A stretch of 64,000 bases of DNA from Phaseolus vulgaris (GCF_000499845.2 NC_023750.2:25982643-26046642), one strand, 5' to 3'. Positions 42,060-52,526 are shown, counted from the first letter of the stretch. Notes: generated by a model not told the origin, from the sequence alone. Program-made: numbers and translations.

Positions 42060-42883
42060 TTTGGACCCCATCGTTGGCCCGTTCATCTCCGCATACTGGC
42101 CCTGGTGATCATAGGAGCATGAATCCCCTTTGTGTTCCCTTATGGCCCTGGTGGAGAGTAAGCATGAGCATTCGTTAAGGAGCTCCCTGGGAGGAGTAGC
42201 ACAAGACGACATTCTTGAACAGACTCAGGGAGGTTTGAAGTTTTGGCAAAGGTAAAACGCCGGTGGGAACAGACACTGGAAGAACTCTTCGCGAGAGGAG
42301 AAAGGGTGCAGTTAGGTTACGAAAGGCGCAGAAATGATGAGTGCAGTTTCAAAGTCTTGGAGAATTAAATATAGCGGTTAGAGCGCCAAACGACGCACAT
42401 GGAGGTATTGCTGTTAGAGCGCTAAACGACGCGAATGGGTGCACCGCACGATCGAGCCACGTGGCAGAAAATGGAAGGATGGCCCTGGCACCCCTGGTTA
42501 AACTCAGAACACGTCGTATCGACAGAATGCCCAGTGGTACGATGCGCCGTCGAAAGTGGGTCAGGGGCACAGTAGGAGTCAGGACCAAGTCGAATGACTG
42601 AACGTCCCATCAGCCATACAAGAAACGCCACGTGGATCAAGTCGAATGACTGAACGTCCCATCAGCCATACAAGAAGCGCCACGTGGATGGCACGACCAA
42701 AACCTTGAGCTCTTCGCTGTCCTCAGGCGTCGACCAAGGCCAAGGTTAAAGTCAATGTCAAGGTAAAGATGATGCCCAAGGCGACGCCAGCCTGAGACGC
42801 CCAAGGCGTCGCCTGGAAGGACCCAAAGGGCGACGCCAGCGTGAGACGTCGCGGGCGTCGCCAACCAAAATATCAGCAGGGCC
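42060..42883 (+). other. Internal 5' region of element 4, with decayed PBS and a 52-bp repeat
   Basis: A degraded PBS (TGGACCCCATCGTTGGCCC) stands next to the LTR. No gag homology follows. Bases 42586-42637 and 42638-42689 are a direct tandem repeat of 52 bp with CCATCAGCCATACAAGAA and GCCACGTGGAT. From 42690 the sequence resembles a decayed PPT region and U3 start (GAGCTCTTCGCTGTCCTCAG, then GTCAAGG words and GGCGTCGCC words), so a second LTR-like segment may be buried here. Confidence 0.6.
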
Positions 42884-43080
42884 GCCTCCCCGATACCCAC
42901 AGGTAGGAAAGACTGTGGAGGGAGACGAAATTGAAGAGGGCAAAGTTAGTTACTGGCGTCGCCTCCCCGATACCCACAGGTAGGAAAGACTGTGGAGGGA
43001 GACGAGACTGCCAAACGCCAGCGAATCACTAGCAGGGTGTTCCCCGATACCTATGGGAAGGAAAGACCATGGAGGGAACA
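42884..43080 (+). repeat. Three tandem copies of the conserved hairpin, element 4 spacer
   Basis: Copies at 42884-42927, 42958-43004 and 43038-43080. Each has an outer arm, a GATAC bulge, an inner arm, a loop GTAGGAAAGA (GAAGGAAAGA in the third) and the complementary arms. Inner arms are CCACAG with CTGTGG in the first two and CTATGG with CCATGG in the third; outer arms are CTCCC with GGGAG, and TGTTCCC with GGGAACA in the third. See findings. Confidence 0.8.
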
Positions 43081-43099
43081 ACCCCCCCAGAGCACTCGG

Positions 43100-43260
43100 C
43101 GTTTTAGACACCCGGGGACGATACGGCGCTGCTGTAGCAGGCATCTCCTTAGGCGTGGGCGCCGGGCGTTAAGGATCAAGGAAAGGACCGTTTTGGTGTT
43201 AGAGACACCCCGTGGACGATACGGCTCCACTAGGTGAGCCTCTCCATGGGCGTGGGCATT
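43100..43260 (+). repeat. Second repeated structured motif, two copies
   Basis: Copies at about 43105-43165 and 43200-43257 share GACACCC..GGACGATACGG, then a small inverted repeat (CTGCT GT AGCAG in one, GGCTCCAC TAG GTGAGCC in the other), then CTCC..GGCGTGGGC. Two more copies lie in reverse at 63630-63690 and 63735-63785. Confidence 0.6.
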
Positions 43261-43523
43261 GACGCGTGACCTTTCCCGGGCATACAAGGCCGCCCAACGA
43301 AGTGAAAGAAACGGGTATAATGCAGGCAAAGCAACCGAAGCACGCGAAGGCAAAGAATGAGAATAAGATCACACAGGCAGAATTCTATGTCGCGAGGGCA
43401 CGAAAGTAATCATACAAAATCCCAGAGTTGTAGCAAGAGTGCAGACGATTCAAAGAATTACAAGTTTATCAAAGAAGGTTAAAACAAGTATAAAGGAATG
43501 GGCTGATGATCGAGGGTGGCGGC
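43261..43523 (+). other. 3'UTR side spacer of antisense gene, element 4
   Basis: Non-coding stretch between the repeats and the stop codon of the antisense gene. On minus it would be the 3'UTR. Nothing else recognised. Confidence 0.5.
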
Positions 43524-45804
43524 TCAATCGTCCATCTCCAGAGGCACGACCTTTCCATCAACAATGTGGTGAGTGGAATCGCAGTTGGAAATGTCAATCC
43601 CCGAGTTCATGCAGACTGCTTGGGCCAGAGCTTCCTGGAATCCCTCATCGAAAGTGCCCGCCATGTCCTGGATGAGGGCCTTTTTGTCCTTCTCCTCCAT
43701 GGTGGCGTCCCCAGAAGCTACCTGCTTCTCCAAAGTCTCCTTTTCCACACGAAGCCGACTGACCTCGACCTGTAGTTTGTCGTAGTCAGCCTGGAGAAGG
43801 CCCACAGCTTTGGCCTGGGTAGCCATATCCCCCTCCATCCGCTCCATCTCGTCAGCCTGCTCATAGCAACGGTCCTTCAAGTCCTTTTGAACTTCTGCGT
43901 CAGCTTCAACTAAGTCTTGAAGGCCCGTTAACTGAACTTGGAGGGTGACTTCCCGAGTGTAAAAGTCAGCCTGGACCCCATTGCCTCTGCCAGTTGCTTT
44001 TCAGCCTTTTCCTTGGCCTCTTGAGCCTGCTTTAGAGTGCCTTGGTAGGCCTTGTTTTGGCATTCCAGGGTTTTCTTTTCCTCCTCCAGGGCAGTTACCC
44101 TTGTTTCCAAGGCCTGGAGGGTTTGAGCTTGCAGGACAGCATTTATGGCCTGGGCGCGCCATTCAAGGGCCACCGCCAAGAAGGCCCCCAAGTAGAAAGG
44201 CATGCCCTCCTTCCTGTCGGTGCCCTCTGGCATAGTTCCACCACTGAAGCCCCTCATCAGATGCATGATTGGAGGAGGGATGGCGATGAGATCGGGGGCG
44301 GCAGCGACGGGAGGAGGGGAAGCAGAGACTTCTTTCGGTGGCGGAGGCGGGGCAGATTCGGCACCTTCGCCCCCTTCCTCTTGCACTGTTGTGGGGGGAA
44401 GTGAGGTCGCGCTCGGAGGGTTATCCATGAAGGAGTCCCCTCCTTGGGGCGACGCCTCTGGCAGAAGGGGAACCCGCGCAGACTTCCTCCTCTTGAAGGG
44501 TGCCACACCTTCCGAGTCCTCATCATCCGATAAAATCTCCAAGACCCGTTTCCCTTTGTCAAGGGGGGTTGGAGCCGGCGACGAGGCCACGGCTAGAGGA
44601 ACGGCGGCGATGGGCAGAGGAGAGCCGGGAGTCTGAAGCGCTTCGGGGGCTATGTGGAGATGACGGAGATGAGCCTAGGGGGGCTTCGGTGGTGATCAGT
44701 GGTGGTGGTGGCAGAGTTGGTGGGGGGATCGGATCAGCAGCAGGGGCGGAGGAGGCGCCCGCCTTGGCAGCACGAGCCTCCTTCATCGCTTTCGCCAACA
44801 TCATCCTTTTGGAGGCGTCCATCACCGATCCTACATCCAAATAGACCAAGCAGCAGAAATCAAGGCCAAAGCAACTATACAAAATTACAAAGCGCATAGA
44901 TGCGTGAGATGCAAGTAACATGGCACCATGGAAAACAGGGGGAAGAGGCTGTGGGAACAAACATCCGGTAGCAAGGTGTTCACAGCAAAAAGGATGAGGG
45001 GAGAGTCTCCTTACCAAAGTATGTGGTCAGGGCGTGAGCATTGTATTCGCTAGCAACAAGCTTCAATGTATCAAAAACGATCCCCAGCCCAGCCAAGGCC
45101 TTGCTTACCTCCCTGTCAGTAGGAGATAGCTCTTCCAGGGCTTTGGCCCTAAGCAGCTTAGGGCGCTCCGTCCAATAAAGGGGGAAGCCGTCCAAGGCCG
45201 TGGGGTCGTGCTTGGCGCTGCACACTCTAAAGAATTTCCCTTTCCAGTTTTTGTAAGAGTTTTGGAAGAGGGAGAGGAGGATCCTGCCCGCGATCCTGGA
45301 AAAGCTTACCCAGAAGCTTTTCCCCTGCTTCTTCACTTCGAAGAAATGCAGGAAAACGTCTACGGAGGGAAGGATGCCCAAATGCCCGCAGAGAATTTGA
45401 AAACCCCTTACAAATGCCCAGCTGTTGGGGTGGAGCTGGGCGGGGGCGGTATTAATTTCGGTGAGGAGTTCCCTTTCAAAGGGGGTGAATGGGAGACGCA
45501 CCCCTACGCGTTTAAACACCGTCTGGTACATAAAGAAGAAAGGGTTCCCCTTTCTAGGTCTGTCGTCCACGCAGACAGGTTCCCCAGGCCTGCCGGGACG
45601 GACGGATATGCGAGCGTTGTGAGTGCGGCAGAAAGCGTTAAAGTTATACAAGTGGGGATCCCCACGATGAGCCTCCAGGTCCTGGAAGGTAGTCAGGCTG
45701 GTACACTCGTTCAAGAGCTCGTCGAGGGCCCATGGGTAGTAGGCTTTGTAGTTGGACTTGGGGGTCTTGGGGAAGGAATCAGACTCCGCGTTCGTGCGCG
45801 TCAT
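43524..45804 (-). pseudogene. Antisense gene of element 4, two coding exons, two one-base frame breaks
   Basis: Exon 1 45804-45015, intron 45014-44831 (TTTG/GTAAGG to GATGTAG, 184 bp, phase 1), exon 2 44830-43524. Exon 1 (MTRTNAES) has YYPWALDELLNEC, PVCVDDRPRKG, VRLPFTPFERELLTEINTAP, QLHPNSWAFVRGF, WVSFSRIAGR and GFPLYW. Exon 2 starts GSVMDASKRMMLAKA, then Pro/Ser linker, VLEILSDDEDSEG, a coiled coil and the end CDSTHHIVDGKVVPLEMDD. Relative to the copy at 60721-63256, one extra base near 44647 and one missing base near 43980 shift the frame; the rest aligns to the end. It is the only gene of the element. Function unknown. Confidence 0.85.
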
Positions 45805-45819
45805 GCTGTGAATAAATAG

Positions 45820-46051
45820 CTGGAGAAAGAAGAGAGGAAAAAGGTTTTAACAAGTGTAGCCATGACCGGAAGGGGAGTGAACCCCAGGAAACACCACCCA
45901 CGCGAGAAAACCCAGAAAGAAGGAGAAGGGAACAGAGAAGGAAGGAGAAGCGGAAGAACGCAGTAATGCATAAATGTCAACAGTCCCAGGCAGTTCAATA
46001 AATCATGCAATGCGACGAAAGGGAAAAGTCGTGGATACGCGAAAATCATAC
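45820..46051 (-). other. 5'UTR intron of the antisense gene, element 4
   Basis: On minus the donor is AGCAAAG/GTATGA and the acceptor TTTCTCCAG/CTATTTATT, ending 15 bases before the ATG; 232 bp. Confidence 0.75.
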
Positions 46052-46533
46052 CTTTGCTGTCAAAGTGAAGGCGGAAGAAGAGCACAGGAGGGAGAGAGCA
46101 GAAATTGCAGAGAAAGGGGTTGAAGGCGATGAACAGTGCAGAGACGCAGAGGGAATGAATGTAACAGTGGGGTGAGCGCGGGGTTTGGGGGTAACTTGAA
46201 CGCTACATTTGCAACCCAAGAGGCGCTAACTAGGAGCCGTGAGATCGTGCCACGTGTCAAAGGATCAATCGCCCAGGGGAAACGCAAGGGTCTATAGAGG
46301 CTGGCCGTACGATGGGCCATGTGGCGCGCGATCAAGGGTAGCCCCAAAAGGTGTTATTTTCCCCGTTTCAGAGGATGTCCAATCAGTCATTAAGAGCGCT
46401 CCTATGGTTCAGAGAGTGTCACGTCAATAATTCGAGAATTGTTGAGTCAGCAGGGAGTGACACGTCATCAGGGTGGCACGTGGACAGCGTGGGCGAGGCC
46501 TTAGTCTTTGCGTTGAAGACAAGTCTTCGGCTT
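46052..46533 (-). promoter_or_regulatory. Probable promoter region of the antisense gene, element 4
   Basis: Resembles 13405-13887 of element 1, including ACTGTTACATTCATTC on minus near 46150. ACGT cores lie at about 46250 (GCCACGTGTC), 46410 (TCACGTCA), 46459 (ACACGTCATC) and 46480 (GCACGTGG). No TATA box seen. Confidence 0.45.
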
Positions 46534-46549
46534 AAGACTGGGGAGCTTG
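46534..46549 (+). other. Polypurine tract, element 4
   Basis: AAGACTGGGGAGCTTG directly before the 3' LTR. Confidence 0.8.
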
Positions 46550-47564
46550 TGTACCGTCCCGTATCCGGGCGTTGACTAAGTCAAGGTCAAAGTCAACACC
46601 AGGAGTCAAGGTCAAAACAAGGCGTTGCCTAGGTGAAGAGACGCCAAGTGCCTTCGTCGCCAAGAAGAAGCGTCGCCAAGGCAAGGGGTCGCCTAGGTGA
46701 AGGCGTCGCCCAACCAGGGCGTCGCCAGATCAAATATTACTAAGGCAAGGCAATCACAGTGTAGTTCCCCGATATCCATGGGTAGGAAAGACCATGGAGG
46801 GAGCGACGCCGTGGGAAGGCCTCAGGTCCCGATGATCCGGGAGAGTGATAAAGAGAAGAGAAATGTGGCTTCAAGGCCATAGTAACAACACCAGTGTAGG
46901 GCAGCCTGACTCGTGAAGTACCCCTGCCGCCCCAGAGACGCCTTTGGGACAGATACGACTCAAGAGGAAGGTCACGCCCAGGGTAGCCGGGTGCAGGGTA
47001 CGAGAGGAAGGCAGATACGCTCTCAAAGTGAGTGACTAGATGATTGGGGGCATGAGTTGGCACCCAAAAAGTCACCACTTGCGCAGTAGCACTCCCAGGC
47101 AGGAGGACTCACATGTAGAAACGTCCCCAGATGGGCAGAAACGCCCCCAGATGGGGTCATGGCGTCGTGAGGCCCTCCACGCGTACGACAGCCAGGTCAG
47201 AATAGAAACACCCTATAGTCAGGTACCAGGTAATTAAAGTCATTCAATACAGTTTCTGTTTCGAGCGTTTCAGGTACTATAAAGGCTCCCAAGCGTTTCA
47301 ACGTCTTAAATGCGCTACGCTTTCTAATTAGACGCCTTAATTAAGTGCGTTACGTTTTATATTAAAAGCGCTTTAAATGCTTGGGTAGTTTAAATAGTGC
47401 TGGGAATGTTGGGAACGGGGTTCGAAGTTTTGGCAAATTTTCCCAGAATACAGTCTAGTTGCTTGCTCGAAGTCGTGAGGCTACGCACAAGGGACTGGAA
47501 AAGAGGTTGTTTGCCGACGGTTGAGGTCGCGCAGAAAGACGTCACAGGTCAACCGGACGGAACA
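46550..47564 (+). repeat. 3' LTR of element 4, family B
   Basis: From TGTACCGTCCCGTATCC to CCGGACGGAACA, 1015 bp. It matches the 5' LTR closely but lacks about 200 bp after GAGGTTGTTTGCC (the 5' segment at about 41807-42008), probably a deletion between short GCC repeats. Hairpin copy at 46764-46804. Confidence 0.92.
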
Positions 47565-47569
47565 ATTAA

Positions 47570-47757
47570 TTAATATGTAACTAACATGTATTAATTAATA
47601 TATAACTAACTTGCATATTATCACAAGAGATAAAATATTTCTTTATCTTCAGAATAATATGATAATAAATTTAATCAATAACAATTATATCTTTCATCTT
47701 CAGAATAATATGATAACAGATAAAATATCTCTTTATCTTTTATCTTAACTACCTTTT
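47570..47757. other. AT-rich flank with short repeats
   Basis: Contains ATTAATTAATAT(G/A)TAACTAAC twice and TTCAGAATAATATGATAA twice. No coding potential. May be pre-insertion DNA or the U3 start of the next LTR. Confidence 0.45.
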
Positions 47758-48643
47758 CTGGGATGACCAACATTTGGGTCGACCTCACAACCCACTTCTT
47801 GGGCCCAAATACCTGGACCAAGGTCCCGAGCACTGCTGTCCAGTACACAAACCCTCTTGGCTCGAGCCGAGCTTGACTAGGTGAAGATGATTACGAGAAT
47901 ATTGTATTGGCCAGATCTCGGACATCGGCTTTGGAGAGGTTGACATCAGACGGTGACATCGGACCTCGGTGGTCCGACGCATCAATGGGCCACGTAAGCT
48001 GGGCCACAAAAATAATATGAGTTAACACCCAGATATCAGAAGGACCTAAGTCACGAGAGGGTTCATGCATGTGGAGTGTATAGCATGTTCAATTCTAGCA
48101 CAAGTAAGTATTCCTTAGAGGCGCTAAAGCCCGTTAGGGTTAGGGTTTCCAAGGATAGACTGCATGCATGGCACATGAATACTTAGGGCACCCATAGAAC
48201 AGATGGCCCCGCAGCGCTGGTACATGAGTTGGTACCCTGACAGCCATACTGTTAAAGATTTTGCAGTCCAAAAGAGGCAAGTCTTGTGTCGCGGTTGCGC
48301 TAAGCTTGTGCAACGCGTCACATGATGCCTCACCAGTAACCCTAATTCCACTAAAGGAAAGATCCTCGTGGGACAGGGAGTTAACCTAGATACAACCTAT
48401 ATAAAGGGTGGTAAGAACCCTAGACAGGTACGCTGTTTCTAAGACTGAAACTTCTTTACATACTTTACTGTTTCTTAGCCCAGTACTAACTTGATCGTCA
48501 GAATGCAATCAACTGGTAGGGCCCCCTCTGTTTCAACAGAGCCATTCTCAACCACCCAAGGAGAGAGCAGAAACCACCAAGAAATAGGAGGAGCCACCAT
48601 ATGCCTTTGAAGTCAACGGCGGCTGAGCCAACCGGCGGGAACA
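47758..48643 (+). repeat. LTR, family D (5' LTR of element D)
   Basis: The right end GGCGGGAACA is firm because a PBS follows. The left end is uncertain; TGGGATGACCAACATTTGGG at about 47758 is my best guess. TATATAAAG at 48398-48406 is a good TATA box. The only full copy of this family in the window. Confidence 0.65.
48398..48406 (+). promoter_or_regulatory. TATA box in family D LTR
   Basis: CCTATATAAAGGG, about 245 bp before the LTR end, would start transcription near 48430. Confidence 0.6.
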
Positions 48644-48645
48644 TT

Positions 48646-48667
48646 TGGCGCCCACCGTGGGGCCCGA
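48646..48667 (+). other. Primer-binding site, element D
   Basis: TGGCGCCCACCGTGGGGCCC, two bases after the LTR end. Confidence 0.8.
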
Positions 48668-48713
48668 TAAAACTAGGTCCCATTCACAATCGTGTTGAGA
48701 GTTATATAGAAAT

Positions 48714-51300
48714 ATGAGGAATATGAGGCAAGGTGCATCTGCACTAGAAGGAGGAGACAACGTCTCTGATCCTGCCGAAAACTCGAACGTGGAGGAATCG
48801 CTTTGTAGCACTCTCTGACCCGTCTACGCGACTGTGTTCTCTGCGAAATCACCCTCAGAACCTTCTCTTGGATCTCCAAACGTGACCTGCAAAACACACA
48901 GACGGCGCCTCTAGCGGCCGTTTGCACTCCGACGATCAAGTTAGACCACAGAACCACCAAATGAGAAAAACTAGTAGTGTGTGTGAAAAACTCTTGCTCT
49001 CTTTTTTCTCGTATCTCTCTCTCAATCTCCCCCTGATTCTCTTTTATGTCTCTCTCTGTATTTGGGCCTAACAGAATTCTGTTATGCTTTCTGGCATGTG
49101 TCAGAACCTGTTATGCTTTTCTGAGACAATGTACCTCCAAAATCAGTAGAGTGTGGGTGCGAGAGTCTGTGCGTGTCTGCGCGTCTCTGCGCTTGGCTGC
49201 GCCTGTCTGTACCCTTAGTGGTACGGAGTGCACCTTTATCTGGACCGCACCCCTCTCAGATGATGACACGTGGAGGCATGCAACTCACATCTAACCACAC
49301 ACGTGTCACTTACTGGAAGGGCTCTAGCGCTTCTCCTTGTGCCCCTATGTTATTCCCTTACAGAGTAACTTAGGATATTTCTCCCATCTGGGTAAGTCGC
49401 ATACTCTCAGGAGAACGCCGCGTGTGGCTGGTCTAGGCACACTCACCAAGCGTTGCCCTCTGCATAACGGCTTACCCTTCACGGTATCGCACACGTAATG
49501 GGTTGAGGGAATCACCAATCACTGACTGGTTTACTAGTTCCCTCAGGCCACTCTCGTGCATGATTTCCTGAGATGTGCTCATGCGAGGTCCATGCGTAAC
49601 GCTCTCGCTGGGAACCTCAGTCCCAGTTTAACTGCGTTTAACACGAGACCCCGATGACTGATCAGTGCTCTATTGCTTCTCGCGTTCTGCCCCCAGGCGT
49701 TCGTATGGGAACTGGTCTGTTGGTGGCCACTCGGTTACTGACCACCGATCACCGTACTGGGTGATCTGTCCCCTGACCTATCTGCCGCCTGATCTGTCGG
49801 TGGTCCCTTGGTCACGGACCCCCCGATCACCGCTCTTGGCGATCGTCTCCCTGATCTCTCTGTCACCTGGTCCACGTGTCACCCTGCGAGTGGTCCACGT
49901 GGTCCTCTACTGCTGACGTCATCGACCACCGATGACCGATCGGATCAGTCTCCATGCAACAACTCATGGAGACCATTTGCGCTCTCCTGTAAGTGGTGGC
50001 GGCTTTACAGAGGAAGAGGTCACAAAGAAACGTGGAAGCATCAGCCCAGTCCGACCTCGGGGAACTGGTCAACCTCAGCCCGTGAGGGTGCATGAGCATG
50101 ATAGAGAAGAAAGCCCTGGGGTAGCAGTCGCCATACGAAGCAAGGAAACCTCAAACCAGGGCACGTGCGAAGGAGAACATCTATACCAGAAACACTTTTC
50201 GGATTGACCTTAAAGAGCAGATTTCCATCCCTAATGTGGCAGACATGCTGAAGTCTCCACCGAAGACTGACAAAAGGCTAAGGCCCAGCAAAGACACTTG
50301 GTACGAGTTCCACCACGCCTTTGGTCACAACCTGTGCAAATGTTTGGTGTTGGGATTCCAGTTAGATGAACTGGTGAGGAATGGTTTATTGAAGGAATAC
50401 CCACAAGAACCGTAGGGGGCTCCGACGTCAGCAGACCCAGCAGGAGATCAGGGGCACGAGGTGCTCATCCACAGAGAGATCAACACAATCTCTGGCGGAT
50501 TCTCAGAAAGAGGTTGCATCGCCTCCCAACGCAGGAAATATGCTAGAGGGGTGATGGCAGTAGAGGCCCAGGAGTCAGACCAGACCCCCGAGCCCAACCT
50601 CGTCTTCACCAAGGCTGACTTGCAGGATGTGATCCCACATGACAATGACCCAGTGGTGATCTCAATAGTAATAGTAGGAAGAAAGGTACACCGCGTCCTT
50701 GTCGACCAGGGAAGCTCGGCCGACGTGATGTTCTGGTCGACCTTCAACAAACTGCAGCTGTCTCTTGACCTGTTGAGGCCTTACGATGGCTGTCCGTATG
50801 GTTTCGCGGGATACCAGGTAGAAGTGCAGGGACACGTAGAGTTTAGGACAACCTTCACTGACGAGAGGACTTCCCGCACTGCTAACATCAGGTATCTTGT
50901 TGTTAATGCTCCCTCAGCCTATAACATACTTTTGGGCAGGCCCGCTCTGAACAGAATTGGAGCAGTAGTCTCTTCGAGGCACATGAAGATGAAGTTGCCT
51001 TCCCTTGAAGGAACAGTAATCACCATGAAGTCTGATCAGAAGGAGGCCAAGAGGTGCTACGAGAAAAACCTCAAAACAAAGAGAGGATTGTACGCCGTCA
51101 CCACCCAACCTCCAGGGAAGAAGGGGTCACCCATGTCTAGATCGCCCGAGAAAGACGACCTGAGCCTGAAGAAGAAGTACTGGAGAGGGAGATCGGGGGC
51201 AAGAAGTTCAAGCTTGGCAAGTGCTTGGGCTAAGAAGCGCAGGACCAGATTGTCGAGGTCATAGCACGACACCTGGATGCCTTCGTATGGTCTGCCTCAG
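48714..51300 (+). pseudogene. gag: Gag-protease of element D, split by a solo LTR
   Basis: Gag starts at 48714 (MRNMRQGASALEGGDNVS) and is interrupted by an LTR at 48767; it resumes after the target duplication at 49953 with MQQLMETICALL, which matches MTLQQLMGMVHGLQ of element 6. Most of the gag core is deleted near 49995. The C-terminal gag (EEEVTKKRGSISPVRPRG, YEFHHAFGHNLCKC) and the protease (open frame 50461-51264, with VLVDQGSSADVMFW and LGRPALNRIGA) follow. The sequence ends near 51300 at the start of RT (LDAFVWSAS), where the copia element begins. Dead copy. Confidence 0.85.
48767..49947 (-). repeat. Solo LTR, family C, with target duplication
   Basis: On plus from TGATCCTGCCGAAA to GATCGGATCA, 1181 bp, reverse complement of the element 2 LTRs. 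GTCTC stands on both sides (48762-48766 and 49948-49952). Removal restores the gag frame region of element D. It includes the block near 49100-49450 that the 5' LTR of element 2 lacks, so that block is ancestral. Confidence 0.95.
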
Positions 51301-52106
51301 AGAAGAGGCAAGAACTCAAAAACCAGTAGTTCAATTTGCTGCAGAACTGCACCAGCACCTTCACCAAGATCAAAGGTTTCCTAGAACAAGCACACTTGAA
51401 AATCTCTTTGGAAAACCTTTCAAAAATCTTTCAAACCTTCTTCTCGCATGGAAATTGTTTGATCTCTGTCAAAAACGTAATTGCTCAGCTCACTCTCATG
51501 TGAGATAGACTTTTCTTTATATAGAAAACAGTTTCTAACTTCTTTTCAAAAAAACAGTTAAAAAACAGTTATGAAAACAACAGATTCATTTTTGAACTTA
51601 ACAGATTTGTTTTGTGAAAACCGCCAACTCAGCTAACTGAAATAGCTGTCTGAGATGTACCTTTGGTGCCCTAACTAACTTGTGAAAAACCTTTCAACTG
51701 ATCAAAGGGCAAACCGATTCTTTCATAGTGAAACAGATTAAATGAAGGCAAGTAGGCCAGCTCAGCTTTAACTGAAATAACGAATTAAGCTTTGCATGTG
51801 GTCTCAAACTGAACTTTTAGAAAAGCCTTTTAACAGAGAAGAAATAAACAGATTCTTTCTCCATAAAACAGATTTATTTGTGTACTGATTTAAAACTTTA
51901 AAAAACATTTTAAAAAGATTTTCAAAAACCCATTACAGGTTAGGCATCTAGGATAGGTTATACAGCAAAAGGCAAACATACACAATTACAGGCCTAATTA
52001 CAAATGAATCTAAAAACCTATTACAATCTTCAAAGCACTCAAGCCATTTTCTTCATCAAACACACATCAAGCCTTGGTAGGGAAGAAGCTTCCTCCAGCT
52101 TCAACA
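51301..52106 (-). repeat. 3' LTR of the copia element, truncated
   Basis: Matches 59862-60684 with few differences; ends on plus in CAGCTTCAACA. The segment equal to 59094-59861 is absent. A minus-strand TATATAAAG lies at 51515-51523. Near 51940 it lacks a stretch of about 25 bp that the other copy has. Confidence 0.88.
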
Positions 52107-52120
52107 ATCTCCCCCTGTTT
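52107..52120 (-). other. Polypurine tract of the copia element
   Basis: On minus AAACAGGGGGAGAT directly before the LTR start TGTTGAAGC, the classical copia arrangement. Confidence 0.85.
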
Positions 52121-52526
52121 GATGGAGACAAATTCCCTTTGCTTTGCACAGCTTTGAAGAAAGATCATCACCAAACCTGTATAGAACTGTATACAAAAAG
52201 AAATACACAGGTGTCAAGGCAGAACAAACAGATTTAGAATTGATGTACCTGCAGATTTAACATCTGAATCATATCAGCAACCTCTGTGAATATCATCTGC
52301 AGAACCTGTACCAGGCTATTCTTCTCCCCCTTTGGATTCATCAAATAGAATGGGAGCACAAAATACCAAAGAACAATAATAGCCATACATAACAGTTCAA
52401 ATAAAACCAACATAGAGGTTCATTACAAGCCAAAAAACAACTAAAAACCAGTGCAGAATAAAACACAATACAGATTAATCCCAAATTGTTCAACAACATA
52501 TAAAAGATAAAGACTTAGAAATAGGA
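52121..52526. other. Copia 3' untranslated stretch
   Basis: Between the extra ORF and the polypurine tract. AT-rich, with many AACAGATT/AATCTGTT words. No gene seen. Confidence 0.5.

Larger units (their letters stand above)
40833..47564 (+). mobile_element. Element 4: non-autonomous Tat-type element, antisense gene only
   Basis: Two family B LTRs in the same direction flank 4.5 kb of internal DNA with no gag, protease, RT, RNase H or integrase. The only coding sequence is the antisense gene on minus. The element is bordered by ATTAA on both sides (40828-40832 and 47565-47569), a perfect target duplication, so it moved as a unit in this form or lost gag-pol by internal deletion after insertion. 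PBS-like and polypurine sites remain. Confidence 0.93.
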
